The notes below the pieces were generated by a model. The model did no database searches and had not been told where the DNA came from. It saw nothing but the letters and a program-made list of their open reading frames with translations. A DNA stretch of 64,000 nt. Source: Rhynchosporium graminicola (lineage: Eukaryota > Ascomycota > Leotiomycetes > Helotiales > Ploettnerulaceae). The DNA lies in the NCBI GenBank assembly GCA_900074885.1, contig FJUW01000041.1, positions 124,001-188,000 on the forward strand. The letters run 5' to 3'. The translations under genes and the position numbers were made by a program. Positions 44,801-56,612 of the stretch are shown here, one piece after another (position 1 is the first letter of the stretch; each line of letters starts with the position of its first letter).

Positions 44801-47600
44801 TGTGTTCAGAAGAAGCTGTATCTGCTTTACTCCTCGATTGATCACTTTGAGAAGACGGGGGTCTTTCGTATCCATGAGCAGTTCTCGAGAAAGATAGATG
44901 ACCCGTAGATTCAGCGCCCGTGCTCATGATAGGCTTTTGATGCTTCGAGTTTCCAGACACCGGCTTTCCAGCATTTGCATGCTCGGTTTGAATTTCAGCA
45001 GTTGCAGCTTTTGGTGCAGCGATACCGAATCCGAATTTTCCGAAGCTGATCTGCCGATTGGTTTTCACTGGCCTGGCTGGTGAAATGACGCTGCCCGTAA
45101 CGCTGTATTTGCGAGTCTTCGGCAGACCATCGACGACCTTGATCTCCTGACTTCCATCCCCGGGACTCGGCTTGTGTAAGAAGTTTGTTCCTTTGGAAAT
45201 TTCGATGTCATTGCTGAACGAGGTTTCAAAAATCTTTGGATCTTCTGCGAGAAGTTTTCGAGACGCTTCTTCACTGCCTGTCTTGAAGTACCCTTTGCCG
45301 TTGATACCTTGCCGAGCTTCGGGGAAGTCTTTCGATACCTCTGACTTTGCGATGTCAAAAGTCTCCAGAGCTCGATAGAATCTCTCATCATCTGGCGACG
45401 AGTACCTATCTGTTAGTGATTTTGAAGGGCCGCTAACAAATTCTGACAAGCTCCCATACACCTTCTCTCGTCTAATGGTCTCAGATTGTGTATCTCGGGA
45501 CGTGGCTGATTTTTTCCCAGGCACTTCTCGCGGTCCAAGTATCAGCTGCGGAAACAATGCATCATGCTGCAGCGGTGTTACAGCAATTTCCGTCATGGCA
45601 TTTTCCGCGACGCTTGCCATCTCCATCTCGTACATTTTACATCGGACTTCGAAGTCGGAAGTTCGCTGAACTGGTGTGGCCTTGAACAGCTTTTTTGTGC
45701 TCTTTGATGATGTGCTTGCAAGGTGGAGATCTTGTGAAGCGCCTGTCCAGAATGAAACATCCAGCCAATGTGGTATAGCATATGACCACTCGCTGGGCGG
45801 TTCGATTGCGGCAAAGGATCCGGCACGAACTGATTGGTCGCGCTGCATTATTTTGGTCGGTGACATAGATTCATTGAGAGAGGAGAAACTGCTTCCAAAG
45901 ACGGCCGCATTTTGGCGGGGGGTACTAACTTCACTACCTTGAGAGCTGAACTGCGAAGCTTCATGAAATGTGGCGAATTGAGGATTTCGATATCTGAACA
46001 GAGGAACAGAGTGTAGGGGCATCTTTGGTAAGCACACGAGATCAATACCGATTCCATTGCCAATGAGATTTTCTGTAGTCAACCTCAGAGTCTCATAGTC
46101 AACTTCGAAAAGGCCAGGACACGGCGTAATAATCACAATCGAGATACCTGTCCTCATTAGATCTCGATCTATGTAGTCATGTGAGAATTGCTGTGAAGCA
46201 AGATTGATTGCCTCAAGAACATTCCCGTGCATTGCCAGGGAAGGTTCAGCTTCAATGCGCGTACCAAGCACACTGCCCTGCTTGCTTTCGGATGCTTCAT
46301 TGGTATTCATAGTGTGGATGCGGTGCATCGAGATGTCTCTGCGGAAAGATTTGAACTCGCGCTTGAGCTGATACAAGATGGTAGTCCATGACCCGCTTGC
46401 CATCTCGCTGACGACGACTCTGTAGAAATCTTTGTATGGCCTTTTATTTCCATCGACCTGAACGCCGGTATGATATGAACTATCATGAGCACTCGACACA
46501 AGCTCGGATGCAATTCCTGTGTCGTATTCCGTTCTTGTGAAAAGTACGATACTGACTAGATGCTTCGCTTGGAGTGACACCCACTTTTTAAAAAGAGCTG
46601 GAAGGAAGCCGTTGACGACCTTATTGAACATAATCTCGCCAGAGCCCTCCGAGTCGAAGTCCCACATCTCCTTCGACATCTGAATGAATAAGACATAGCG
46701 AGCAGACTCGCTTCGAAATATGGGTCTTGAGCTGGTGGAGAAAAGTGCCGATTGAACCTTCCGGCCATCAACATAAACAGCAGTGACTTGTGCTTTGATC
46801 GTCCCCATGAATAGGAGCTTTTGACCCTTGTATACTGTTTTATTGCTGAGCTCTGCAACAGTCAATCGCCACATATCAGATCGAGCCAAGTATTCATCCT
46901 TGAATGACATTTCAACATGAGAAGCAGAGTTTTCAGAATTTTTGGTCTAGATACCATCAGAAATAGCTCATCAGAGCCTCCCAGGCAAACTTACCGTCGA
47001 CAGTAGAACACTAGATCTAGATTTGAGACCAAAAGCATCGGCAATATGTTTTGCAATAGACACCTCAAGGATTGGATGTTTGGCTTTCAATTCCTTGGAC
47101 ATATCCTTGGCAACGAAGAGATATTGATTCCACTTATCAGTATTCTTCTTTCCGTCATTGCCACGCCCATTCGAGTTTCCATTGAATGTTCTTGGGCTTT
47201 TCGGATTTGACGAGCTACGCTCCCTTCGCATGGACGTCGCGAGCGTATCGGGTTCTCTTTTAGCAGATAGCTTGTCCTGGAAGTCACGCTGTTCAGAATC
47301 TGCCTTCAGTGGCATGATAGCCATGATTTCGCCATGTTTGACCTCGGGAAATAGTTCAAGGTTAATGACAACATCTTCTTTGGAAAAGGCCTCATCGTGG
47401 ACCCAGAGGACACACTTTCTCTCGATCGATATCTCCGCAGGCCCCGAATCATGCTGGACCGTGCCGGTATCTGAGCCTGGAGTGATCGGACGGCTCACGG
47501 AAACCTCCTCAGAGCTACCATTACTGACTTCTCGTAGGTGTGAAGCGCGCTGTGTGTTGCGCCATGGGGTAGAGGACCCAAGACCTGGAGGAGGAACCAT
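41805..47600 (-). CDS. IML1: Vacuolar SEACIT/GATOR1 subunit Iml1 (DEPDC5)
   Basis: Two exons are inferred: 46995-47600 and 41805-46946, with a 48-bp intron (GTAAGT...TAG) that joins LLST to [15 protein letters not shown]; about 1915 aa. The N-terminal half contains the family hallmarks [41 protein letters not shown] and [18 protein letters not shown]. Downstream are [12 protein letters not shown] and the DEP domain near residues 1365-1440 ([21 protein letters not shown]). The C-terminal region contains [29 protein letters not shown]. Iml1 is the catalytic GAP subunit of the Npr2-Npr3-Iml1 complex that turns off Gtr1/RagA and so restrains TORC1 on starvation. The start is the ATG at 47600. It is divergent from URB1 across 788 bp. 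Confidence 0.95.
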
Positions 47601-48388
47601 TGGCGAGGCGGCGATGATCCTATTCCTGGTAGAACAGCTTCAACTTAAAGATAGCAGCGGATTGGCAGGACACGAGGGAGAAGGTGTGCAGGTGGCTGGA
47701 ATCAAGAACATGGCAGACTCAAAAGTTGGATGTACATAGGACTGTGTGAGGCAGCACCTAGGTAGTGTGTGTGAGTGTGGGTGCGAGTAGTGAAGCGATG
47801 AATCTCAACCATTGTACTGTAGGAGCGAGCGGAAGCTCAAGTTGTGGATCGAGATGTTTGTCGGCAAGGTCAGGTCAGTATTCACCTCAGCCCCGGCTAC
47901 GCGCCATGTTGAGGTATAAATGATTCTAATCGAGATGAGTTCGGGTCCGAGTTCAAGTTCGAGTTGAAGCTGGGGCTGGAGATTGATAGTACAATACGGG
48001 GAGGAGAAGGAGAGGCGTGGAGAGGAGAAGGAGTAAGGGTGCAAACTGCAGCAGCAGCAGCCGTGTACAATAGCTTGAATAGAAGTGAAATAAATAAAGT
48101 GCAGTACAGTATATAGGTAGCGTTGGTGCCAAGTCCGCACCGCCTAATGTTTATCGCCGCTAAGATAACCTAAATGCCATTTTTGCTCGAGGCTTGCAAA
48201 AAGAGTACTGCATCCCCAGATCCTGACATTCTGAAAGCTCGACAACAGACTTCAAGGTTGCCTAGGGTCCGAGACGAGATGATACGAGGCGACAGGAGTG
48301 CTTCGTAAAGACAATAAGAAGCCTCAAACCTCAAATCAAGATTGCAACGTGACGACGCCGAGAAACAGTAGATATAACATCAACAACC
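47601..48388. promoter_or_regulatory. Divergent promoter between IML1 and URB1
   Basis: A 788-bp intergenic space from which IML1 reads left and URB1 reads right. No gene was seen inside. It contains GTGTGTGAGTGTGGGTG-like simple sequence near 47766-47783 and a GAGG/GGAG-rich tract near 47999-48035. Confidence 0.55.
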
Positions 48389-51300
48389 ATGGCTAAAAGA
48401 CCCGCCGAGGACAATATCGATGGCAATGAGGCCTATCTCAAGCGCCAAAAAGTAACTGCCAAAGCTCGTCCTGCCCCTCCAGCTGGCCCTCCCATCGAGA
48501 TCCGCTCTGCGAAACAACTGCGACAGGTTCTTACTTTTGACCAGGATCTTGGATGTGCAAAACAATGTAAGTACTTGTCGTGCGGATATACGAAGAGGAG
48601 AGATAGCCCCGTCTGACTTTTGTAGCAATCCTATCTTTCAAAGCATTCTTGGATGGATTCGCCGAGACCGAGCACGATAATGGTGGCCGAACCGCGATTC
48701 TCAGGGAATATCTCGAATTGCAAGGACCTTCTGACGACAACGGTAAAGAGAATGTGTTTTTAGGGGAGCTTATGCAGTCTTGGAGTTTTGCTTGCCAATC
48801 GAATGATGACAGCCTCCAGTCTGCCGTGCCAGCAGTCCTTGCTTTACTACTGAAAACCCTCTCTACCATCTTAGACTTGTCGGAATACGGCCTACGGCTA
48901 GGGCGAACTGTATTGCAAACTCGTCAAAAGGAATTGATCGCGAAAGGGCTAGAGGCACGGAAAGGCAAGGACTTTGTGATATCTCCAGTCTTACGGCTGC
49001 TCAGGGAGATAGCTATCTTCGACGGAGGGGTTCTCTCAAAGCAAGTTTTCCAGGCCCGGGAGATGACTTTGAAGAATCTGTCACGCAACCTCTCCTTCAG
49101 ATACATTGGTGACGGAGTCGAGGATCCCAAGAAGCCATCTGTTCGAACGAATTCCCTCCGGTTCTTGCTGTCATTGATGAAATTCATTCCTACTGAATGC
49201 AAACGCGATTTCTTCAACCAGCGAGAACTCCTTTCCGCAATCACTAGGGATATCAGGGATGATCCACCATTTATCATCCGCGATATTCTAGAAACATTGA
49301 AGATTTCCGTACTTCTTGATGAAGCGTTACCACAAGAGGTTAAAACCAAGATTTTGAATGCGACATTTCTGGGAAGAATTGCAACTCTATATTGGTATGA
49401 TCAGGCCGAGGATGTGTCAAATCCGCCCAAGAAAGACATCGATGAAGTCACTCATGAATTCTTGCTCCTCGCCTGCACGTCACCGAACTTAGGCGTACTG
49501 ATACCATCATCGGGGCTCTATCCCCGAGGTGTCAATCCTGATGATATCGATGCCATCGCTATCGAAGCATCATATATTGACTTAGGCCTTGATAACGTCG
49601 AATGGATGGAAAAGTTCACCGAAAAGGTCCCTGTTCGCAATACAATCTTATCCGAGTTTACCCAGTCTCTACGGCCTTGGTCCCACACAAAACAGAGCGA
49701 TCTTCTGACAGCCATCCTCAGAGCTGCTCCTGAACTGATCGCAGATTGCTATTTTGCAAAGAAGGATTTTTCGTTTGACCCCAAGCTGACAGCGACCTGG
49801 ATCGGGTATGCAGCTTTCATCTTCTCCACTTTACAACTTCCATTCCCGAAGTATTTTGGACACCAGAAACGATATGCCAGACTACCCCCTCCACCATCTA
49901 TTATTCTCGAAAGTATACTCCCCCAGCCTCTCACCCAAAAAGCTCTTACTCGGTGTCTAAACCTACCGCACAACAATTTGATTACATTCTTCGCCATCAG
50001 AATTCTATGCGTAGCATTTGGCAAGTTGCAAGATGCATTGAAGATGTATCATGAAGCTGCTGCTGGACCAACTTCATCGATGTGGCTAAGATCAGCTGAA
50101 AGACTAGCAGATGAGTTCTGCCTAAGGTGTCCTGCTATCAAGGATGTTATACTTGCTTTCAGGAGATTTAAAACAAACGATCTGATGCAAAAGGAGGCGA
50201 CCACAAAACTTCTGGTACTCTACTATGAAGTCGTCCCTCGCATCGCACTGGATGCCAAATTTGGCGTATCAACTGCGCTTGCTGATAGTCTGAATGCAAT
50301 GGAGGAGACTACTTTGGGTCCTGAAGGTCGAGTTCTTAGGTCGATTGAATTAGAACATCTCTTTCAATTTGCGAAATTTTCGCCAGGCATGCGCTGGTTC
50401 GCCAGATGTGATGGGCAGTCGGTCTCTCCGTTTATGGCTATGCTGAAGCTTTCGGCGGAAGCGTCTTCAGATCTACCTTTACTGAACCTGAGATCTGTAC
50501 TCAGCTCTGTGGTTGAAGAAAATCAGATACTGCAGACTCAGACTACAGTATCAGCACTGGATACCTTCATATTAGCGTTGAAAAGCGTGCCGGAAGGGGG
50601 CCATCCTTCGGCAGTGTACGACTTCCTGGACGACTGCATTTCACGGTGTGCTGGCAAGCCAATCAGGTACATATTTGCACTCGAAGATGTTTGCGCAGAA
50701 TCAAAGGGCAAGGATGCTCGAATTAGTTTACTCTCATTGGCAATTGTTGAACAATGGCCATTTTTGGTCAAGTCAATAAAAGAGGCAGAGCTAGAAAGCG
50801 TAGCTCAATTTGTAGCACTGCATCTGGCGGCATCCATCAAAATCGAGGAGGACGAAGGTGTCCTCAAACTTCTAATTCAGAAGCTTGCTGATAAGACACC
50901 CAAGCACTCAACTGCAAGGAGGAATATCGAGGGGTCTCTGGATATGGTGGAAGCTGTTATTGTCCCTGGAGCAAAAACCCAGGTTGTGGAAGTCAAGGAT
51001 GACTCGGAAAACAAGGGTGCTGAAGAAGCAGAAAAGGTAGAACTTCTCGCCGAAATGAGTGAAATCCCGACAAACCCGGCCGAGGATCACAAGTCCTTGA
51101 CAAAATGGACTACAAAAGATGTAGACGAAGTGATTGACGGTGGCCATGCTGCAGCACTCGTGATGCTGCTCTCCTCTGACCAAGTAGGTGTACGCAAGGA
51201 GGCAGCGACGAACATTTCCAAGTTTGCAGCTAAATTGAAGGAGTCATCTTTAGAGGAGAAGGATCAAATATGGTTACTCCTCTGTGAAGCTGTAGAGACA

Positions 51301-51873
51301 GCAAAGAAAATAATCGATCAAGGCCCTCTCGCAACTGGCATATCAGCATTCGCCTCCCAGGCTATAGCTGTTCTCAGTGATCCGCTACACGCACTCTACC
51401 CAAAAATTAACAAGTTCCTATCCCAAGGGCCTACATGGGATCTAGACAAGATCCCGTTGATGAACAAGATACTCGACCAAGCACCTAGTCACGACGATAG
51501 TCATTCGGCAGAAACAAGCTGGCTGTTGAGCTGTATGCTCGTGGGTCTTCGAACAACCGAGGACATGAGCCTGTACCGGAAAAGACTGGTATTTGAAAAA
51601 CTGCTATCATTGTACAACAGCACATATCTTGGAGCAGGTTTGCGGGATAAGATTCTCAAGATAATTTTCAGAGCCACGATGATTGAAGGAGGCAGTACTA
51701 CACTCGTGACTAGGTTCAGTGCAATGACTTGGCTGGAGGCACAGATTGCTTTGGGAGGAGGCATGTCCTTGAATGTGTTAATGAAAAAAATCCTAGACTC
51801 CTGTGATAGGAAGAGGGTTAAGCAATGGAGCAAAGGTACTGGAAAAGGCAGAGGAGGAAAGCAAGCTACATAG
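48389..51873 (+). CDS. URB1: Ribosome biogenesis protein Urb1/Npa1
   Basis: Two exons are inferred: 48389-48566 and 48626-51873 (intron GTAAGT...TAG), about 1141 aa. The Npa1 N-terminal domain is visible at residues about 90-430: AILREYLELQ, VPAVLALLLKTLSTIL, EYGLRLGRTVL, and SPVLRLLREIAIFDGGV followed by a helix with RNLSFR. The C-terminal part shows the URB1 C-terminal features (MLVGLRTTEDMSLYRKR, FEKLLSLYNS, IIFRATMIEGGSTTLVTRFSAMTWLE) and a basic tail. Almost the whole protein is alpha-helical repeats. Urb1 is a nucleolar scaffold of the earliest pre-60S particles, needed for 25S/5.8S rRNA maturation. The length is typical of filamentous fungi and shorter than the yeast protein. Confidence 0.87.
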
Positions 51874-52635
51874 GCACGGCAGCAGGAAAGGAATTGGTTG
51901 AGGAGAATCAGACTTCACCTAGATCTAGATACGCAATCGCACGTAGCTATCAGAAGACAACGAAAGACCAATGGGTGCAAGAAGTGAATCCAATTATAAC
52001 ATTGAGTAAAGGATTGTTCCACTCCATGCTCCAAAAGCTTTCCTAGTTGGTTTTGGTGTATTATGTAAGCTAGCAGGCAGACCTTGTCTTGGCAAGGCAA
52101 TCCAGCAAGCATCTCCCATCTCGACCTCATACCAGTACCAATAAACAATACTAGACAACTCAACGCACCCTCCCTCACAACTACAGCATAACCAGCCCAC
52201 AAAGGCTTCAATAAATCTTCATAACTCACCTTACTTCACCTCGCCTCTAGACGTTCACTCAACTTTCAAACATTAGCCTCGAGCTCGTCTTCATCGTAAC
52301 TATTTCTTGCTGAGAACAATAATAGCTTCGTCCTCCGTTGCTTGCGCACACGACTTGGCGCCTTGCGCTCAGCTCGTTCAGACAAAAGGCCTCCAGATTA
52401 TCCAATAATCTGACGACTCTCTTGATAACCCAGGCTTCCGCTTGAGCGACTTTTATCATTTGATGATCTCGAAGCTTCAGATTCCCTGTAGCATTTTCCA
52501 CACCACAACCCCTTCTTTCATCTCCTGCTTTGGCTTCAACCCCAAAGACTCCCAACACCATACGCAGTACAATCCAGCTCAACTCATGAGAACTCGGAAC
52601 AGCACACATCTAATTAGCTGTCCCAAGCAACCACC
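51874..52635. other. Intergenic, nothing seen
   Basis: 3' flank of URB1 and promoter of the 4E-T-like gene. Reverse-strand frames here have no recognisable product. Confidence 0.5.
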
Positions 52636-55214
52636 ATGGCGGTCAGATACACCCCAGACGACTTGATCTTTCTGCGAGGTTCGCCGTTAGTGGAGAAGCC
52701 TGCGAATTTACCTCCAGCAGAGCAATGGATGGGGTAATATCACTTCTACTCATGTGCGCAAATTCAGAACTAACAGCCTACAGACAAACTGCAGATGCTG
52801 CTCGTAACTCGACCAAGCCAGCCATCGACAGAGCAAAGAGCAATGACTCTAATCTGCTCTTAGATCAAGCCAGACGACCCGTAGCAGAGCGGCATATGTC
52901 ACGCAACTCTGCTAGTATGATCTTTCGAACTCAGAATCAACAGGCACTGCGCTGACAATCTTTAGATCCAGAGGACATCATACTTGGACCACCTAAGAAC
53001 CAATTCTCGTCTGCAGCGCGAAATACGGGCAAAACCTTCGATTCCTCCGAGCGACCTACGTTCAGAGATACAGACACAAGAGACCGATACAATTTCCGAC
53101 CAAAGACTGGAGATGGAGAGGCTGAGCGAACAAGAGACAGTCGAAACAATATTAGTCTACGACCTAAACGCGCAGATGGCGAAGACAGCGATGGTTGGAG
53201 TACGGTCAAACCTCGGAAGAGTTTTGGTACTGAGGGTGCTGAGCGATTTAATGGGCGCATGGGCGTTGACAGAAACCGAGATGAGCGGAGAAATAAGGAT
53301 AGAGAAGAGCGTGATGTGAAGGAAAAGCCACGAGGTTTCGATTCTTTTTCCAGGGACAAAGATAATGAGCATGATCAGGATAGAGATGTTCGCAGGAACG
53401 GAAACGGTCGTGGGCGGAACGAATCCTGGTTCAAGGATAAAGATACTGGAGACCTGCCACCTTCAGGAGCCAAGGATCGAAATAGCAACGGTGACAGGTT
53501 TGTTGACCGAAGCCGTGGGTGGAGAGAAAAGGAACGAGACGATAACAGAGGCGAGCGTGGTGAGAGAAACGAGCGAACCGATCGAAATGATAGAAACGAG
53601 AGAGGAGGTGACAGAGGTGACAGACGTTGGGATAGAGATCGAGACCAGCGCCAGGAACGAGAACCTGCATGGTTTGACGAGCCAGCAGAAGACAAATCGC
53701 CAACTAATCAGATCCATACAGCGGACGATTTTCAGAAGTGGAAGGAACAGCAGCGCTCCAAGGATCTCGGTCAGAAGGCTATTCAGTCACCCATGGATGA
53801 ACCCAAGCCTGATGAGCCATCTTTTTTTAGTCTTGAGAAGCCAAAGGTCGAGACGCCGCTGGAAATGAGTAATGGACCAGACAAGTTCTTTGGAATGTGG
53901 TCAGCCGCAAAGGAAGGTGCTACTCCAGACTCGAGCTTAGAGCTGAAGACCGATGGTGCAGCAAAGTCAAAGATTGCTATAGGAAAGGCATCTCGGTTTA
54001 CCTCTTTCTTTACACCTCAAGAGGATCCTCAAGGGCGTCAAACCGAACCTGCTCCACCTCCGCCACAGGCAATGCCAAGTGGACTTGCAGCTTTCTTCCT
54101 GAAATCCGCACCTGCCGCTTCCACTTCCACTTCCAATTCTATTGGAAATTCTGGTCAGTCTGCCGACCCAGCGGAGAGAGAGGCTTTCCAGAGCATGCTT
54201 CAGAAGCTCCAACTCCATGCTTCTGGTGGATCAGGCTCAACGCCTCCTGTTGACCCTTCCATGCAATCGAAGCCCCCAGCGCCAGAGAAGCAGCGAAGCA
54301 ACCCACTTGCCCAACCAGAGCCATATCAACAGTACCGCACTGAACGCCCAGAAGAACCTCGGCCAAGTACTCGAAACTCTCAGCAATCTGTGCATCAAGA
54401 TCTGTTGAATCAGCGTCACATGGCCGGAAGCCAGCCAATAACTCGACCAGAACAGATGTTGCAAGATCTTGTTGGGCAGCGACATAGTGCCATGAGCCAG
54501 AATTCAAGATCTGATCAAACACCAGCCCGCAACACCAATACCGAGTTCCTTATGGGCCTTATGCAGAGTGCCAGGGCGGCGCCGGAACCCCAGAGATCAG
54601 AGCAAATGCTTTTGAGAATGGCTCCTAGAAATATTGATCCCAGAAACATTGATCGTCAGCTACAGCAGCAGGCCATGGAGCGTGAGCAAGAAATGCACCG
54701 AGAAGCTGCTCAGCGCGAACGCGGTGCTTCTCAACGTCAAGCTCGCCCGCAACCTCCTCCTGGATTTCACATGGATGACCCTGCCTTCCAGCGTGGACCC
54801 CCTCAATATGAAAGACAACCTGGCAATCTTCCTCAACCTACCCAAATCCTCCAACGCCCACCACCTCCAGGTCTAGACATGGGCTGGGACCGTCAATCTC
54901 AAATTCCCCCACAGCATCGCATCCCACAAAACATAGCTCCCCCACCTGGACTGGCCAACGGACCACCGCGCGGCATACCCATGCCACAAGGAATCTATCC
55001 TCCCGGATTTCCCATGGGAGCCTTCCCTCCACCCGACGTAATGGCTGGACCGCCTCGCAACATGCAGATGCAACCACCTCCGGGATTCTTTCCACCTCCA
55101 GGATTCATGCCACCCGGTATGAGCGGATTCCAAGGACCACCCGAAGGCATGGCTTTTGGTGCACCATTTGATGCAAGGGGACCGCCGCCTCAAGGTGCTT
55201 TCCGCAGACAATAG
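52636..55214 (+). CDS. eIF4E-binding protein of 4E-T type
   Basis: Three exons are inferred: 52636-52733, 52784-52914 and 52966-55214, about 825 aa. The second intron (GTATGA, branch GCTGACA, TTTAG) removes an in-frame TGA. The extreme N-terminus has MAVRYTPDDLIFLRGSP, where Y-T-P-D-D-L-I fits the canonical eIF4E-binding motif Y-X4-L-hydrophobic. Then come ILGPPKNQF and GWSTVKPRKSFG, a long Arg/Asp/Glu-rich region (residues 150-300), a segment with FFSLEKPK, DKFFGMW and KASRFTSFFTPQ, and a Gln/Pro-rich C-terminus with many PPPGF and PPG repeats. This layout matches fungal members of the eIF4E-transporter family, which bind the cap-binding protein, repress translation and localise to P-bodies. 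The region is expected to be mostly disordered. Identification rests on the binding motif and general layout. Confidence 0.75.
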
Positions 55215-56612
55215 ATGCTAGATATCATGACACTAATGTGTGCGCATATAATTATGCGATATTGGAGAACCGCAATAACGAGACAACTATGCCTAGCTAA
55301 GATCAGCAATGAGATGTGCCTATGTCAGCATATACAGTGCTATTATTTGTTTTATTTCTCCGCGAGTGACTCTATCGTAGCTCTATCCCACTAAGTTCTT
55401 AAACGTCCGTATTTTTGGTACCCGCTTGTTGAAAATAGCAGTTCAGTCAGGGGGTCGAGTTGCTTGCCAATCTCGAGTCATTCAGCTGTCCGTAATACTA
55501 CCCCATATCGATATCTCGTGACCTCATGACTTCAAACCCATGGCGCAAGTAGGACTTTACTCCAAGCACCCTACAACGTACTCCGCCTCACTCTTCGGCA
55601 GATGAAATTCATAACAGCGAAGCGAAGAACTCAAAGTCGTAATGTCCTTTAAGTCTGGAAGTTCTTGAAGGAAATTAGTTATTTCTACTGATAGACATGT
55701 ATTTACGAGCGCAGACAGAGTTCTGAGAATATGTTTCATCTAAACCCAGATATATTTCACTATTGTACACGCGTCGCTAACCCATCAAACGAACGAGACA
55801 AGAGCTCCGAGATATGCCCCGCTAGTTCTACTGCTTCATCTCTCTTCTAAACGCCATCAAATGTTCCAGACAGGTCGGCATGTTTGTATATGTGTAGTAA
55901 CATGTAATCTCACCAGCGGTGAGTTCGCCAAGCACCGAACTTGGAAATATGTGCATGTAATTTAACCTCAGAGGCTGTGAATGTCTTGCGGAAAGTGAAT
56001 GCCGGGTGAGGATCGTGAGATGCTTAGTTGTCGTTGGATCTCGCTCAGAGGGGCTGTGTTACTGTGGCTGGCTTTGGAGTTTCGTTTCCAGTGTGATGCT
56101 GTTCTGCTCACATGCTGTTGCTCGTTACGAAGATTTTTATGGACTATGGGAGTAGGGAGAACTTATCTAAATGTGTGGGTCAGATTTAGTGGGCGGTAAG
56201 GGGGAGGTTTGAGGAAGGGGATGGAAAAGGTGAAACGTGAAGAGGAAGCAAGGTGTAGAAGGAGGCTGGCCAAGGGGACAGAAAATGGGGGTGGACATTA
56301 GGTTTTGATATTTTGTGACTTTTCTGTCTTTTTTGTATGCATTGTTATTGTTTTTTCTGTTGTTATGCGATGCTTCCGAGAGTGTCGTAGGCGAGATTTC
56401 TCACCTCTTTCCTTTCCTACCTTAGGTCATTCACCATGTACAATCTCCAACGCAATTCGGGTGGCTTTTTGCATAAGCATATCATCAATTCTCCAATCCT
56501 GCCTCACAGCATATACAAACTCGCTCGCATCTGTATGCCTAAATCCCGCGATGTCTGCCATATAGTACATGGATCTGAGCTCAAACGCCGACCAATGCTT
56601 ATGCCCAAGTAA
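55215..56612. other. 1.4 kb convergent intergenic region
   Basis: Lies between the 3' ends of the 4E-T-like gene and SEC1. No coding frame above about 86 codons and no recognisable RNA. A small perfect hairpin (CTCACC-AGC-GGTGAG) occurs near 55911-55925. Confidence 0.5.

Noticed and set aside
52915..52965. In-frame TGA in the 4E-T-like gene as a third nonsense mutation
   Set aside because: A good 51-bp intron (GTATGA, branch GCTGACA, TTTAG) removes it while keeping the frame.
55900..55960. Short hairpin and GC-box-like sequence considered as a 5S rRNA or snoRNA
   Set aside because: It does not match 5S rRNA domains, and no C/D or H/ACA boxes are visible.
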